A DNA stretch of 34,223 bases, taken from assembly GCA_030838305.1 (NCBI GenBank), contig JAUTWY010000475.1:1-34223 (forward strand), written 5' to 3'. The notes under the pieces were generated by a model, which saw only the letters and a list, made by a program, of their open reading frames with translations, had not been told where the DNA came from and did not search any database. A program made the position numbers and the translations under genes. Positions 19,110 to 27,059 of the stretch are shown piece after piece. Position 1 is the first letter of the stretch; the number at the start of each line of letters is the position of its first letter. This stretch comes from Acidobacteriaceae bacterium (lineage in GTDB: Bacteria; Acidobacteriota; Terriglobia; Terriglobales; Acidobacteriaceae).

Positions 19110-19376
19110 GGCGCACTGCTCCTACAAACTGAGACATTGGATGAGAAGCGCCACAAGGCGGTTGGTTCCAGTCGTCGACCGGGACCTCCGCTGCCAGCCG
19201 CGTACTGGGCTTTGAGTATCGCTCCTAATGTGTATAAGTGCGCTGTCTACGGTGGGTTCCCCTTCAGCGCTTCGCGAATAATGCATAATGTCCACACCAA
19301 CGGCTGTGAAGCGTAGGACGATTTGCTTGGTGCCCTCAGGGAGTCTTACGAGCACCTGGAGGGCAGAAAGAGCGGC

Positions 19377-19625
19377 GTGAATAGTCTCAGTGCATTCGGA
19401 CTTGTCGCGGTAACCGCGATGCTGGTGTGCTACGCATTCGAAAACCGTAGCCCATGGTTTGTACTGGGTTTTGCCGTTGCCTGTCTGCTGGGCTCGATCT
19501 ACGGTTTCCTTCAGGGCGCGTGGCCCTTTGGCCTGGTCGAAGGGATTTGGTCGATTGTGGCAACACGCAAGTGGTGGATTGTTCGACAGAGTAACCGAAT
19601 GCCTCGAGATTCGGTCGTGCGTTAG
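19377..19625 (+). CDS. small two-TM hypothetical membrane protein
   Basis: VNSLSAFGLVAVTAMLVCYAFENRSPWFVLGFAVACLLGSIYGFLQGAWPFGLVEGIWSIVATRKWW; probable GTG start at 19377 (the track ORF begins at 19323). Confidence 0.7.
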   Translation: MNSLSAFGLVAVTAMLVCYAFENRSPWFVLGFAVACLLGSIYGFLQGAWPFGLVEGIWSIVATRKWWIVRQSNRMPRDSVVR

Positions 19626-19679
19626 GAGGAATGCTCACACAATCTCACCTAACATTCCCGCCTGTGGCATGATGGTTGC

Positions 19680-19883
19680 GTGGAAAAGCCTGAACTAATC
19701 CTGGAATCCAAGCCTGAACATCACTTCTTGCGTTCGCGGTGCTCTCTTTGCCCGCGAGTACGATTTAATCTCATAGGCAATGGTCTTCCGGAAAAGGCGC
19801 TCCTGCGCCAGATGTTTGACGTTCATGTTCGGGAGGTTCACATGCGTGAGGGAAGCCAGCCAAACAAAGAAGTTGAGAAATGA
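19680..19883 (+). CDS. small Cys/His protein, possible zinc-binding
   Basis: 67 aa with CSLCP and HVREVH (CxxC…HxxxxH); GTG start. Confidence 0.55.
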   Translation: MEKPELILESKPEHHFLRSRCSLCPRVRFNLIGNGLPEKALLRQMFDVHVREVHMREGSQPNKEVEK

Positions 19884-20109
19884 GCTTTGGCAGAGGAAAC
19901 GTCCGAGGCGTGCAATAGTACCAATGCACTGAAGGTGCCAAGGGTGCCGTCGCAAAGTACCGAACCACCTGCCCGCCAAAGCCACCCGCGCGGTCCAAAA
20001 GAAGCTAGGAAAGCGCTATCAGGCCACTACCGGCTTCTGAAACCTTGCTAAAAGCAGCGCACGGCGATAGGCTTGTGCGTCCATTGCTATGGGACCGAGG
20101 AGTGATCTT

Positions 20110-20460
20110 ATGCAACTAAAACTGGCAACGCGAACGAAGGATGGAATTCTCGTCGTGGATTGCAATGGCCGGATTGTGTTTGGCGAAGAATCCTCGCTGC
20201 TGCGCGATACGGTGAAGAAAGCCGTGACGGAGAATAATCGAATCGTGCTCAATCTCGGCGAAGTCAACTACATCGATTCCGGCGGACTGGGCACTCTCGT
20301 AGCTCTGCGTACCTCCGCGCAAAACGCCGGCGGTACGATCAAGCTGGCGAGTTTGACCAAGCGCGTCGGCGATTTGCTGCAAGTTACCAAGCTGCTCACA
20401 GTTTTTGACGTATACAACTCAGAGGCGGACGCGGTTGATTCCTTCCGCAAGGCGGCCTAG
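20110..20460 (+). CDS. STAS domain protein (anti-sigma factor antagonist)
   Basis: LNLGEVNYIDSGGLGTLVALRTSAQNAGGTIKLASL; SD GAGGAG upstream of ATG 20110. Confidence 0.88.
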   Translation: MQLKLATRTKDGILVVDCNGRIVFGEESSLLRDTVKKAVTENNRIVLNLGEVNYIDSGGLGTLVALRTSAQNAGGTIKLASLTKRVGDLLQVTKLLTVFDVYNSEADAVDSFRKAA

Positions 20461-20550
20461 CCCGCTGGCTGGCCTGATGGATCGCCGCACGTGGCTGGGG
20501 CTTGGCACCGTGTTCCATAAGTTCCAGTAGGTACCGCGGGCTCTCTACGA

Positions 20551-21474
20551 ATGCTTCAACGCATCGTCTTCCTTCTCTGCCTGCTGGTGAGTGCCAGCGG
20601 CTTCGTGTCGCCGCCCGTCGCTCTGGCGATTGGACTGGTGTTTGGTCTGGCGCTTCCACATCCCTTCAGCCGCGCTTCGAGAAAGCTTTCCAAATTCCTG
20701 CTGCAAGCCTCGGTCGTAGGACTCGGCTTTGGAATGAACCTCCATCAGGTGGTTCATGCAGGTCGAAGCGGTTTCGTTTACACCATGCTGGGCATCAGCT
20801 TCGCGTTGCTCGCCGGCATGGGACTGGGCGCGCTGCTGAGTGTGCCGCGAGTTCCAGCATTTCTCATCTCGACTGGCACAGCGATCTGTGGCGGCAGCGC
20901 TATCGCGGCCGTCGGTCCCATCACGCAGGCCAGCGATGAAGAGATGGCCGTAGCGCTGGGCACTGTCTTCGTCCTGAATTCTGCGGCCTTGCTCATTTTC
21001 CCCATCATCGGCTCCGCGTTAAAACTGACCCAAATGCAGTTTGGACTTTGGGCCGCCCTGGCCATTCATGACACCAGTTCCGTAGTGGGTGCAGCGGCGA
21101 AGTATGGAGCGGAAGCGCTGGCGATTGCGACGACGGTGAAACTGGCGCGAGCGTTGTGGATCGCTCCCGTCTCGCTCGCAACCGCGATGGTGCGCGGCGC
21201 GAAAGCAAAAATTCAATGGCCGTGGTTCATCGCACTGTTCTGCCTGGCCGCGGTATGCAACACGTACCTGCCAACGGGAGCTAACGCTTACGCCTTGGCG
21301 GTGAAGCTCGCGAAGATTGGATTGACCGTGACACTTTTCTTGATCGGCAGCGGTATTTCGGTGGCCACGATAAAACGCGTCGGTCATCGCCCGCTGCTGC
21401 TGGGAATCATCTTATGGCTGTTGGTTTCGGTGGTATCGCTCTCGCTGATCCGCATCGGATGGATTACGCTATGA
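20551..21474 (+). CDS. YeiH/UPF0324 family putative sulfate exporter
   Basis: Multi-TM; LLQASVVGLGFGMNL, STGTAICGGSAIAAVGPI, ALAIHDTSSVVGAAAKYG are family hallmarks. Confidence 0.9.
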   Translation: MLQRIVFLLCLLVSASGFVSPPVALAIGLVFGLALPHPFSRASRKLSKFLLQASVVGLGFGMNLHQVVHAGRSGFVYTMLGISFALLAGMGLGALLSVPRVPAFLISTGTAICGGSAIAAVGPITQASDEEMAVALGTVFVLNSAALLIFPIIGSALKLTQMQFGLWAALAIHDTSSVVGAAAKYGAEALAIATTVKLARALWIAPVSLATAMVRGAKAKIQWPWFIALFCLAAVCNTYLPTGANAYALAVKLAKIGLTVTLFLIGSGISVATIKRVGHRPLLLGIILWLLVSVVSLSLIRIGWITL

Positions 21475-21884
21475 CAAAAGGAAGCAACAAGAAAGGAAGC
21501 AAGATCAAGCGCAAGCGCGGATCAAAAAGCCGCGCCCCCAAGTCTTCTCCCGACAACTCCTCGCAGATCCGGATCCGCATCGAGTCCGCTATTCGCAGCA
21601 TTCCGCACGGTAAGGTGTCTACGTACGGAGCGATTGCTCGAGCTGCGGGCCTTTCAGGAATGGCGCGCCAAGTGGCGCAAGTGTTGCATCGTGCATTTGG
21701 ATTGCCCTGGCAGCGCGTCTTAGGCGCAGGCGGAGAAATCAAACTGCGCGGCGATTCCGCCATCGAACAACGCTTGCGCCTGGAAGCCGAAGGCGTGCGC
21801 TTCCGTGGCCGAAAAGTGGATATGAAACAGTCTGAGCATAAGTTTCCAGGCTCCGGCGAGCGCAAGAAAGTTGCCAACGACTAA
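21471..21884 (+). CDS. alkyltransferase-like protein (MGMT/ATL family, lacks catalytic Cys)
   Basis: IPHGKVSTYGAIARAAGLSGMARQVAQVLHRAFGLPWQRVLGAGGEIKL: MGMT DNA-binding fold with PWQR where active MGMT has PCHR. ATGA overlap with the upstream stop. Confidence 0.85.
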   Translation: MTKGSNKKGSKIKRKRGSKSRAPKSSPDNSSQIRIRIESAIRSIPHGKVSTYGAIARAAGLSGMARQVAQVLHRAFGLPWQRVLGAGGEIKLRGDSAIEQRLRLEAEGVRFRGRKVDMKQSEHKFPGSGERKKVAND

Positions 21885-21897
21885 CGACCAACAACAA

Positions 21898-22299
21898 CTA
21901 ACGACCGCCCTTAAACCGCTCGTCAATTTCCACCTGATATCCCGTGACCATCTTGTTAGTTTCGTTCGCCATGCCGACCACGGCCATCAATTCCTTGAAC
22001 ATGGCATCGGTCATCCCTTTCTTTTGCGCCGAGACTGTGTGCGATGCGATGCAGTAATGGCACTGATTGGTCACGCTCACCGCAACGTAAATCATCTCCT
22101 TGGTCAGCGGATCGAGTGCGCCCGGAGCCATGATCTGTTTGATGTCTTCCCACGTGCGCTTCAGGGTTGCGGGATCGTGCGCAATCGCCTTCCAGAAATT
22201 ATTGACCCAGTCAGTCTTGCGCGTGGCCATGATGTCGTCGTAAACCGCGCGCACTTCCGGGCTGGCGTCTTTATACTCAATGAGTCCAAGGGTTGCCAT
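21898..22299 (-). CDS. carboxymuconolactone decarboxylase / AhpD-like family protein
   Basis: DPLTKEMIYVAVSVTNQCHYCIASHTVSAQKKGMT: AhpD-like CxxC…H motif. Confidence 0.87.
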   Translation of the reverse strand: MATLGLIEYKDASPEVRAVYDDIMATRKTDWVNNFWKAIAHDPATLKRTWEDIKQIMAPGALDPLTKEMIYVAVSVTNQCHYCIASHTVSAQKKGMTDAMFKELMAVVGMANETNKMVTGYQVEIDERFKGGR

Positions 22300-22326
22300 G
22301 AATTCTCCATGTAAGTAAATCAATCC

Positions 22327-22398
22327 ACCACAGAGTCACAGAGACACGGAGAAAGCAACCCAAGAACGGTTTTCTCTGTGTCTCTGTGACTCTGTGGT
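22327..22398. repeat. 28-bp inverted repeat composed of CACAGAG units, 16-nt loop
   Basis: ACCACAGAGTCACAGAGACACGGAGAAA (22327-22354) vs TTTCTCTGTGTCTCTGTGACTCTGTGGT (22371-22398); one G/T wobble position, otherwise perfect. Confidence 0.9.
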
Positions 22399-22422
22399 AA
22401 AAAGGTTGCGCGTCACACGCAG

Positions 22423-23337
22423 CTACTTCGGTAGCTCTCCGCCTAGTAATTTCTCCAACCCCGCTGCGGGACAGCGTACTCCCACGTAGAACTGCCCGAA
22501 CAGCGCATACACCGCGCTGACGTGGTCGAAGCGCATTTCGTAAATCAATTTCTTGAAGACCAGCGGATCGTCGGCGAACAGGTCAACGCCCCACTCCCAA
22601 TCGTCGAAGCCAATCGAGCCGGTGATTATTTGCTTCACCTCGCCTGCATAGCGGCGGCCAACCAGGCCATGATCACTCATCTGGCGCGCGCGCTCCTCGA
22701 TGGGCAGCGTGTACCAGTTCTTGTCCTCGCCGCGTTTCCTGTCCATGGGATAGAAACAGATGTAGCGATTCGGGGGAATCTCTGGAAACAGGCGCGGACG
22801 CATCGCCTCGCGATGTCGGTCGAGCTTGCATTCAATCTCGGCCTTCCACTGATCGGAGTGGGTCTGAATGCCCTGGTCGGCCAGCTCTTTGTAGATCTTG
22901 AGCGTCGAGTCATAGAGCCCCAACTCGATGATGGAAAGATAAGACGAAGTGGGCTCGAAATAGTCGCTGAGCCGGAGCCCGGCTAGCTTCAGTTCTGCCT
23001 GGTTGAGGTCGGCAAACGATTTGCGGAAGTGCACCACCATCAGATCGCCCTTGTGGCCTATCAACGAGAACAGCGCGGATTGCCCTTCGCCATTCTTTTC
23101 CATCTGGCCTAAAACGTCTGCGGCTTCCTGCGCGATCTCTTTTCGTGCCGCGTCGGGTAACGTTCGCCATGCCGTCCGCCGAAAACGCATCATCTGGTGC
23201 AGCACGCTGTAACCTTCGGTGGTGAGCGGTACTGCGGGTACTTCGGTGGAGGCAGGCTGCGGACGGACGGGAGGAGCGGTCGTTGTCATTGGCTTCTCGG
23301 AATGTGTGCTCATGATTTCAGCATCCATTGTACGCAA
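22423..23337 (-). CDS. chlorite dismutase-family heme protein (HemQ/ChdC-like)
   Basis: GEGQSALFSLIGHKGDLMVVHFRKSF; FYPMDRKRGEDKNWYTLPIEERARQMSDHGLVGRRYAGEVKQIITGSIGFDDWEWGVDLFADDPL. Start could be ATG 23313. Confidence 0.88.
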   Translation of the reverse strand: MRTMDAEIMSTHSEKPMTTTAPPVRPQPASTEVPAVPLTTEGYSVLHQMMRFRRTAWRTLPDAARKEIAQEAADVLGQMEKNGEGQSALFSLIGHKGDLMVVHFRKSFADLNQAELKLAGLRLSDYFEPTSSYLSIIELGLYDSTLKIYKELADQGIQTHSDQWKAEIECKLDRHREAMRPRLFPEIPPNRYICFYPMDRKRGEDKNWYTLPIEERARQMSDHGLVGRRYAGEVKQIITGSIGFDDWEWGVDLFADDPLVFKKLIYEMRFDHVSAVYALFGQFYVGVRCPAAGLEKLLGGELPK

Positions 23338-23488
23338 GAACCGCTGTAGCCATCGAGTTCAGCGATGCGATCGAGAGAAAAGATCCAGGAGTGCCTGCCA
23401 AATCTTGAAATCTTTAACACAGGCGGACACAAGGCAACACAGGGTAAATCCAAAATGCCGCCGCGACTTGAGACGTAGCCACAAGTTC

Positions 23489-25075
23489 CTACTTCGCCGC
23501 CGGCTTCAGCAGCAGATCTTGATAATCAAAGCTGAAATCCGCCAGCGGAGAAACGGCCGCCATGAGCGCGCTCTCAATGCTGCCGTCTGACTTCAGGGAG
23601 AAAGTAATGAATGCATCCTCGATGGTGCGGTTGCGCCAGTGCGCTTTGAACGTGTCGTATTGCCAGTGCTGCAAGTCGCCGACCATGGTCGGGGTGTGAT
23701 CGAAGGCGATCACGAGTCCGCTTTTTTCCATTCGAATCGTGATCGGCCCATACCACGCATCGTTGTATGTTGCGGCATATTTCTCGAGAGGCAGGGAAGG
23801 TTTGGAATCCGCCGCGCGAGCGCCCTCCGCCTTCTTCATCGTTTCCGCAGCCTCTTTTTCTTCCTGGTCTTTCACCGCCTTATATGCCGCGATCCAGTCG
23901 GTTGGCGGCAATCCGAAATAATGATCGAGCACATGATAAAGAATGGAGTCGAAGGCGCCCGTCTCTTCGGCATTGGTCAGCACCACAACAGCCAAATTTT
24001 CTTCCGGCACCAGCATCACCCGCGAAACGAAGCCCGCAACACCGCCAGTGTGTCCCACAAGCTTGCGGCCGTGATAGTCGCGCAGACCCCAGCCTAAAGC
24101 GTAGTCGGCGAAATTTACTTTCAGACCCGACAACGGCGGCGGAGGATTTCCAATCGGCAGTATGGTCTGCGGCGTCCACATCTCTTTCGATTGTTGCTCG
24201 CTGAACAGCCGGCCATCGCGGTCCACGAATTTTCCATCGTTGAGTTGCAATTGTACCCACTTCGCCATATCAGCGGCGCAGGAGTTAATTGCGCCCGCCG
24301 GTCCGGCGTTGTCGAGAGCTTCCAGAGGAATCACTTGCAGCGTTCCACTCACCCGCTCATGCGGCGAGGCGTAGTCATCGCCAGTCTTGAAGGCGGCGTT
24401 GCTGACATTGGAATTGTTCATGCCCAGCGGCCCGAAGATACGCTGGCGAATGTAGTCGTCCCAGGACACGCCGGTGACCGCGGGAATGATCTGTCCCGCC
24501 GTCATGTAAAGCAGGTTGTCGTAAGCGTAGTGGCTGCGGAAGCTCGACACCGGCTTCATGAACCGCAGCTTGTAAATAATTTCCTCGCGCGTGTAGGTCG
24601 AGTGCGGCCAGAACAGCAGATCGCCCTCGCCCAGTCCCATGCCGCTGCGATGCGTGAGCAGGTCGCGGACGGTCATCTCGTGCGAAACGTACGGGTCATA
24701 CATCACGAAGCCGGGGAGTCGCTGGTAGACCGGATCGTCCCAGGAGAGCTTGCCTGCATCCACCAATCCTGCCAATGCCGCGGTAGTAAAAGCTTTCGTG
24801 TTCGATCCAATGCCAAACATAGTGTGCTCGTCGACAGGCGCAGGATCGCCCAGCTTGCGCACGCCGTATCCTTTCGTAACCACGATTTTTCCGTCTTTCA
24901 CGATGGCTACGGCCATTCCCGGGACTTCGAACGTTTTCATGGAATTGGCAACGTAGGAATCCAGATCAGAGGGCACAGAGATAGGAGCCGGCGAAGCCGA
25001 TTGCCCCTGGAGACAGCCAGAAAGAAGTCCAAAACACGAAATTACGATAACCCTTCTTAAGCGCGCAGGCTGCAT
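23489..25075 (-). CDS. serine hydrolase, beta-lactamase class C-like fold, secreted
   Basis: Signal peptide; SNTK (SxxK), YDN (YxN), HTGG motif; C-terminal extension of DUF3471 type. Confidence 0.88.
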   Translation of the reverse strand: MQPARLRRVIVISCFGLLSGCLQGQSASPAPISVPSDLDSYVANSMKTFEVPGMAVAIVKDGKIVVTKGYGVRKLGDPAPVDEHTMFGIGSNTKAFTTAALAGLVDAGKLSWDDPVYQRLPGFVMYDPYVSHEMTVRDLLTHRSGMGLGEGDLLFWPHSTYTREEIIYKLRFMKPVSSFRSHYAYDNLLYMTAGQIIPAVTGVSWDDYIRQRIFGPLGMNNSNVSNAAFKTGDDYASPHERVSGTLQVIPLEALDNAGPAGAINSCAADMAKWVQLQLNDGKFVDRDGRLFSEQQSKEMWTPQTILPIGNPPPPLSGLKVNFADYALGWGLRDYHGRKLVGHTGGVAGFVSRVMLVPEENLAVVVLTNAEETGAFDSILYHVLDHYFGLPPTDWIAAYKAVKDQEEKEAAETMKKAEGARAADSKPSLPLEKYAATYNDAWYGPITIRMEKSGLVIAFDHTPTMVGDLQHWQYDTFKAHWRNRTIEDAFITFSLKSDGSIESALMAAVSPLADFSFDYQDLLLKPAAK

Positions 25076-25165
25076 GATTGATCTCCGAAAATGTTCTGTC
25101 GAGTGTCGCCGATGATGAGGTTACGACGCGGAGATTAGAACACAGACGAGAGGAATTCCGCGAGT

Positions 25166-25180
25166 CGGGCGCAGCGCCCG
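25166..25180 (-). terminator. short GC-rich hairpin CGGGC-GCAGC-GCCCG downstream of the 57-aa ORF
   Basis: Perfect palindrome CGGGCGC-A-GCGCCCG; no T tract. Confidence 0.3.
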
Positions 25181-25234
25181 CAATGCGAACTTCCGGTCCT
25201 GCAAGCCGTCGAGCGGAGACGTGGACGGCCGGCT

Positions 25235-25408
25235 TCAATTCATGCGGTTCGAAAGCACTGCACTTATATAGTCGAGCACGTGGGTCGTTTCCAGTTCGCA
25301 CTCCACGAGAGCCTGTATTTCGGACACCGTGAAGCCGGTTCTAGCCGCTGCTTCCTGCAGGATATTCGCTTCTTGAATCGTCGCAAATTGGTCCATATCG
25401 AAAAGCAT
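25235..25408 (-). CDS. 57-aa small protein, hypothetical (MLFDMDQFATIQEANILQEAAARTGFTVSEIQALVECELETTHVLDYISAVLSNRMN)
   Basis: Read directly on the minus strand; ATG 25408 preceded by GAGAGGGG(ACAA); TGA 25235-25237; well-behaved amphipathic/acidic composition. Not in the supplied ORF track (below its length cutoff). Confidence 0.7.
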   Translation of the reverse strand: MLFDMDQFATIQEANILQEAAARTGFTVSEIQALVECELETTHVLDYISAVLSNRMN

Positions 25409-25571
25409 TTGTCCCCTCTCGCCGTTTTAGAGCCGGTCGCCGAAATACTAAGGAATGGGGCAGTAAACACGCTGGAAGGCATCCCCCCGGAAGTCTCCCA
25501 GCCGAGTTGATACTGCCCCGTCTTCCTGCTTCAACATGCGAAGCAAGCTTGAGAGCATTCCGAGAGAAGTT

Positions 25572-25904
25572 CTAGCAGCGCAGAGAGCCGAGAAGAATAG
25601 GGAGGAAATTAGGGCCGGAGGAAGGAGGCAGATTGTTTAGCAGGCGGAACGGCCCGAACCCTTCCACCGTGGAGTCCGGAAGCTGCAGAGCAGTGGGAAG
25701 ATGTAACGGAGGCGGAGCAGACGTAGCCTGGGCGTGAATTGCGATGGGAGCCGTCCCTCGCTGAAAAGCAGTGTCGAGCAGGTCGACGTCCGGCAGGACG
25801 ACGATTACCAGCATGACAACAACCACGCAACCCAACAAAATCAGGCGTGGCCAGCCTATTCTCCAACGCATCATATCCGCTACTTTTGCCAGAGTTCGTT
25901 GCAA
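25572..25904 (-). CDS. small single-TM hypothetical protein
   Basis: MMRWRIGWPRLILLGCVVVVMLVIVVLPDVDLLDTAFQRGTAPIAIHAQA: TM followed by a Pro-rich tail; true start may be ATG ~25874. Confidence 0.55.
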   Translation of the reverse strand: MQRTLAKVADMMRWRIGWPRLILLGCVVVVMLVIVVLPDVDLLDTAFQRGTAPIAIHAQATSAPPPLHLPTALQLPDSTVEGFGPFRLLNNLPPSSGPNFLPILLGSLRC

Positions 25905-25994
25905 ATGTCAATCCCCCAAGAAGGCCGTTGCAAGCCATTCATGGAGACAGTCAGGCGCAGCTGACTTCGCTCCCGGCTGCCGATTGGAGTGATA

Positions 25995-26291
25995 TCAGTG
26001 GCGATCTTTGTCTCGATCCTGATCGTGATCGCCGTGACTGTGGCGCCAGGTCCAGTATTCTTTTTGTTCTTCGGGGCGCAGCTTGCGGAAAGCCCTGTGT
26101 TCGTCGCGATGGTTTTCGCCCGCCCACTGATGGTAGTACACGACTTCGCCTCTGTTCCACGTGTGGTAGTCGCTATAGTAGGGGTCATAAACCCGGTAGT
26201 AATGATGTTCGGCACAGGCCGTGCCTACTACCGAAGAGGTCAGCGCGGTGGCAAGCGCGCATGAACTGAGAAAGCGAGACTTAATCTGCAT
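25995..26291 (-). CDS. small secreted Tyr/His-rich hypothetical protein
   Basis: Signal peptide (MQIKSRFLSSCALATALTSSVVGTACA) and HHYYRVYDPYYSDYHTWNRGEVVYYHQWAGENHRDEHR…. Confidence 0.65.
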   Translation of the reverse strand: MQIKSRFLSSCALATALTSSVVGTACAEHHYYRVYDPYYSDYHTWNRGEVVYYHQWAGENHRDEHRAFRKLRPEEQKEYWTWRHSHGDHDQDRDKDRH

Positions 26292-26364
26292 GGCTAAATG
26301 TGTTCCTTTCCCGTTAGAAAGCTAGGGCGCCCACTAAATTTGGTGCGGAAAGAGCGGCATCGGG

Positions 26365-26378
26365 TTGCCCTAGGGCAA
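26365..26378. promoter_or_regulatory. 14-bp perfect palindrome TTGCCCTAGGGCAA between divergent genes
   Basis: Self-reverse-complementary; lies between the secreted protein (-, 26291) and the bacilliredoxin (+, 26551). Confidence 0.3.
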
Positions 26379-26550
26379 AAGGCATAGCCAGCCTGGGCGA
26401 AGCCGAAGCCAGCCGTCTTGGTCAAGCACGTGCAGATTTCGCAAGGCTTGTTATCAGTGCTGCGCGCCTGATCTCGCTCAGTAACCCGCAAACTCCCCGC
26501 CAGTGAGATAGAATCACGTTAGCGACCTTAGCAAACAAGGAGTTCCAAGA

Positions 26551-26988
26551 ATGTATCCCGAAATCATGGTCATCCCCATGCGCGAGGAATTAACCCGCCT
26601 GGGTATCGAGGAACTGCGCACGCCTCAAGATGTTGATGAGGCGTTGACCGGGCCCGGGACAACCATGGTGGTTGTAAACTCCATTTGCGGATGCGCCGCT
26701 GGCCGGATGCGTCCGGCGGTTCGCATGGCTCTGGAGAAAGCCACGCATCCCGACAAAACATTTACCGTCTTTGCTGGCCAGGACCTTGAAGCGACGGAGC
26801 GCGCCCGCAGCTATTTCACCGCGCAACCCCCGTCCTCCCCCTCGATCGCCATTCTGCGCGACGGTCAACTCGTCTACATGATGCCGCGCCGCGACATCGA
26901 ATCCCAGGAAGCTCCTGCCATTGCCGCTGAGCTCAAAGCCGCGCTGGACAAATTCTGCGCCAGGCCGGTGAGCGTCGTGGAGACATAG
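26551..26988 (+). CDS. BrxA/BrxB family bacilliredoxin
   Basis: MYPEIMVIPMREELTRLGIEELRTPQDVDEAL…VVVNSICGCAAGRMRPAV with the CGC active site. Confidence 0.93.
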   Translation: MYPEIMVIPMREELTRLGIEELRTPQDVDEALTGPGTTMVVVNSICGCAAGRMRPAVRMALEKATHPDKTFTVFAGQDLEATERARSYFTAQPPSSPSIAILRDGQLVYMMPRRDIESQEAPAIAAELKAALDKFCARPVSVVET

Positions 26989-27059
26989 CCCGTTCCTCTT
27001 GATCTGATTTTCTTTCATTCCGAAGGACCGAGAAATAAATCTGCCGGGCGCCGGCGCAT

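Noticed and set aside
24191-25060. 289-aa plus-strand ORF
   Set aside because: Antisense to the beta-lactamase-fold serine hydrolase.
26345-26440. GGGCAAA…GGGCGAAGCC fragments reminiscent of a c-di-GMP-I (GEMM) riboswitch
   Set aside because: No GNRA tetraloop in the P2 equivalent and no matching closing stem; distance to the next start is large. Only a covariance-model search would revive it.
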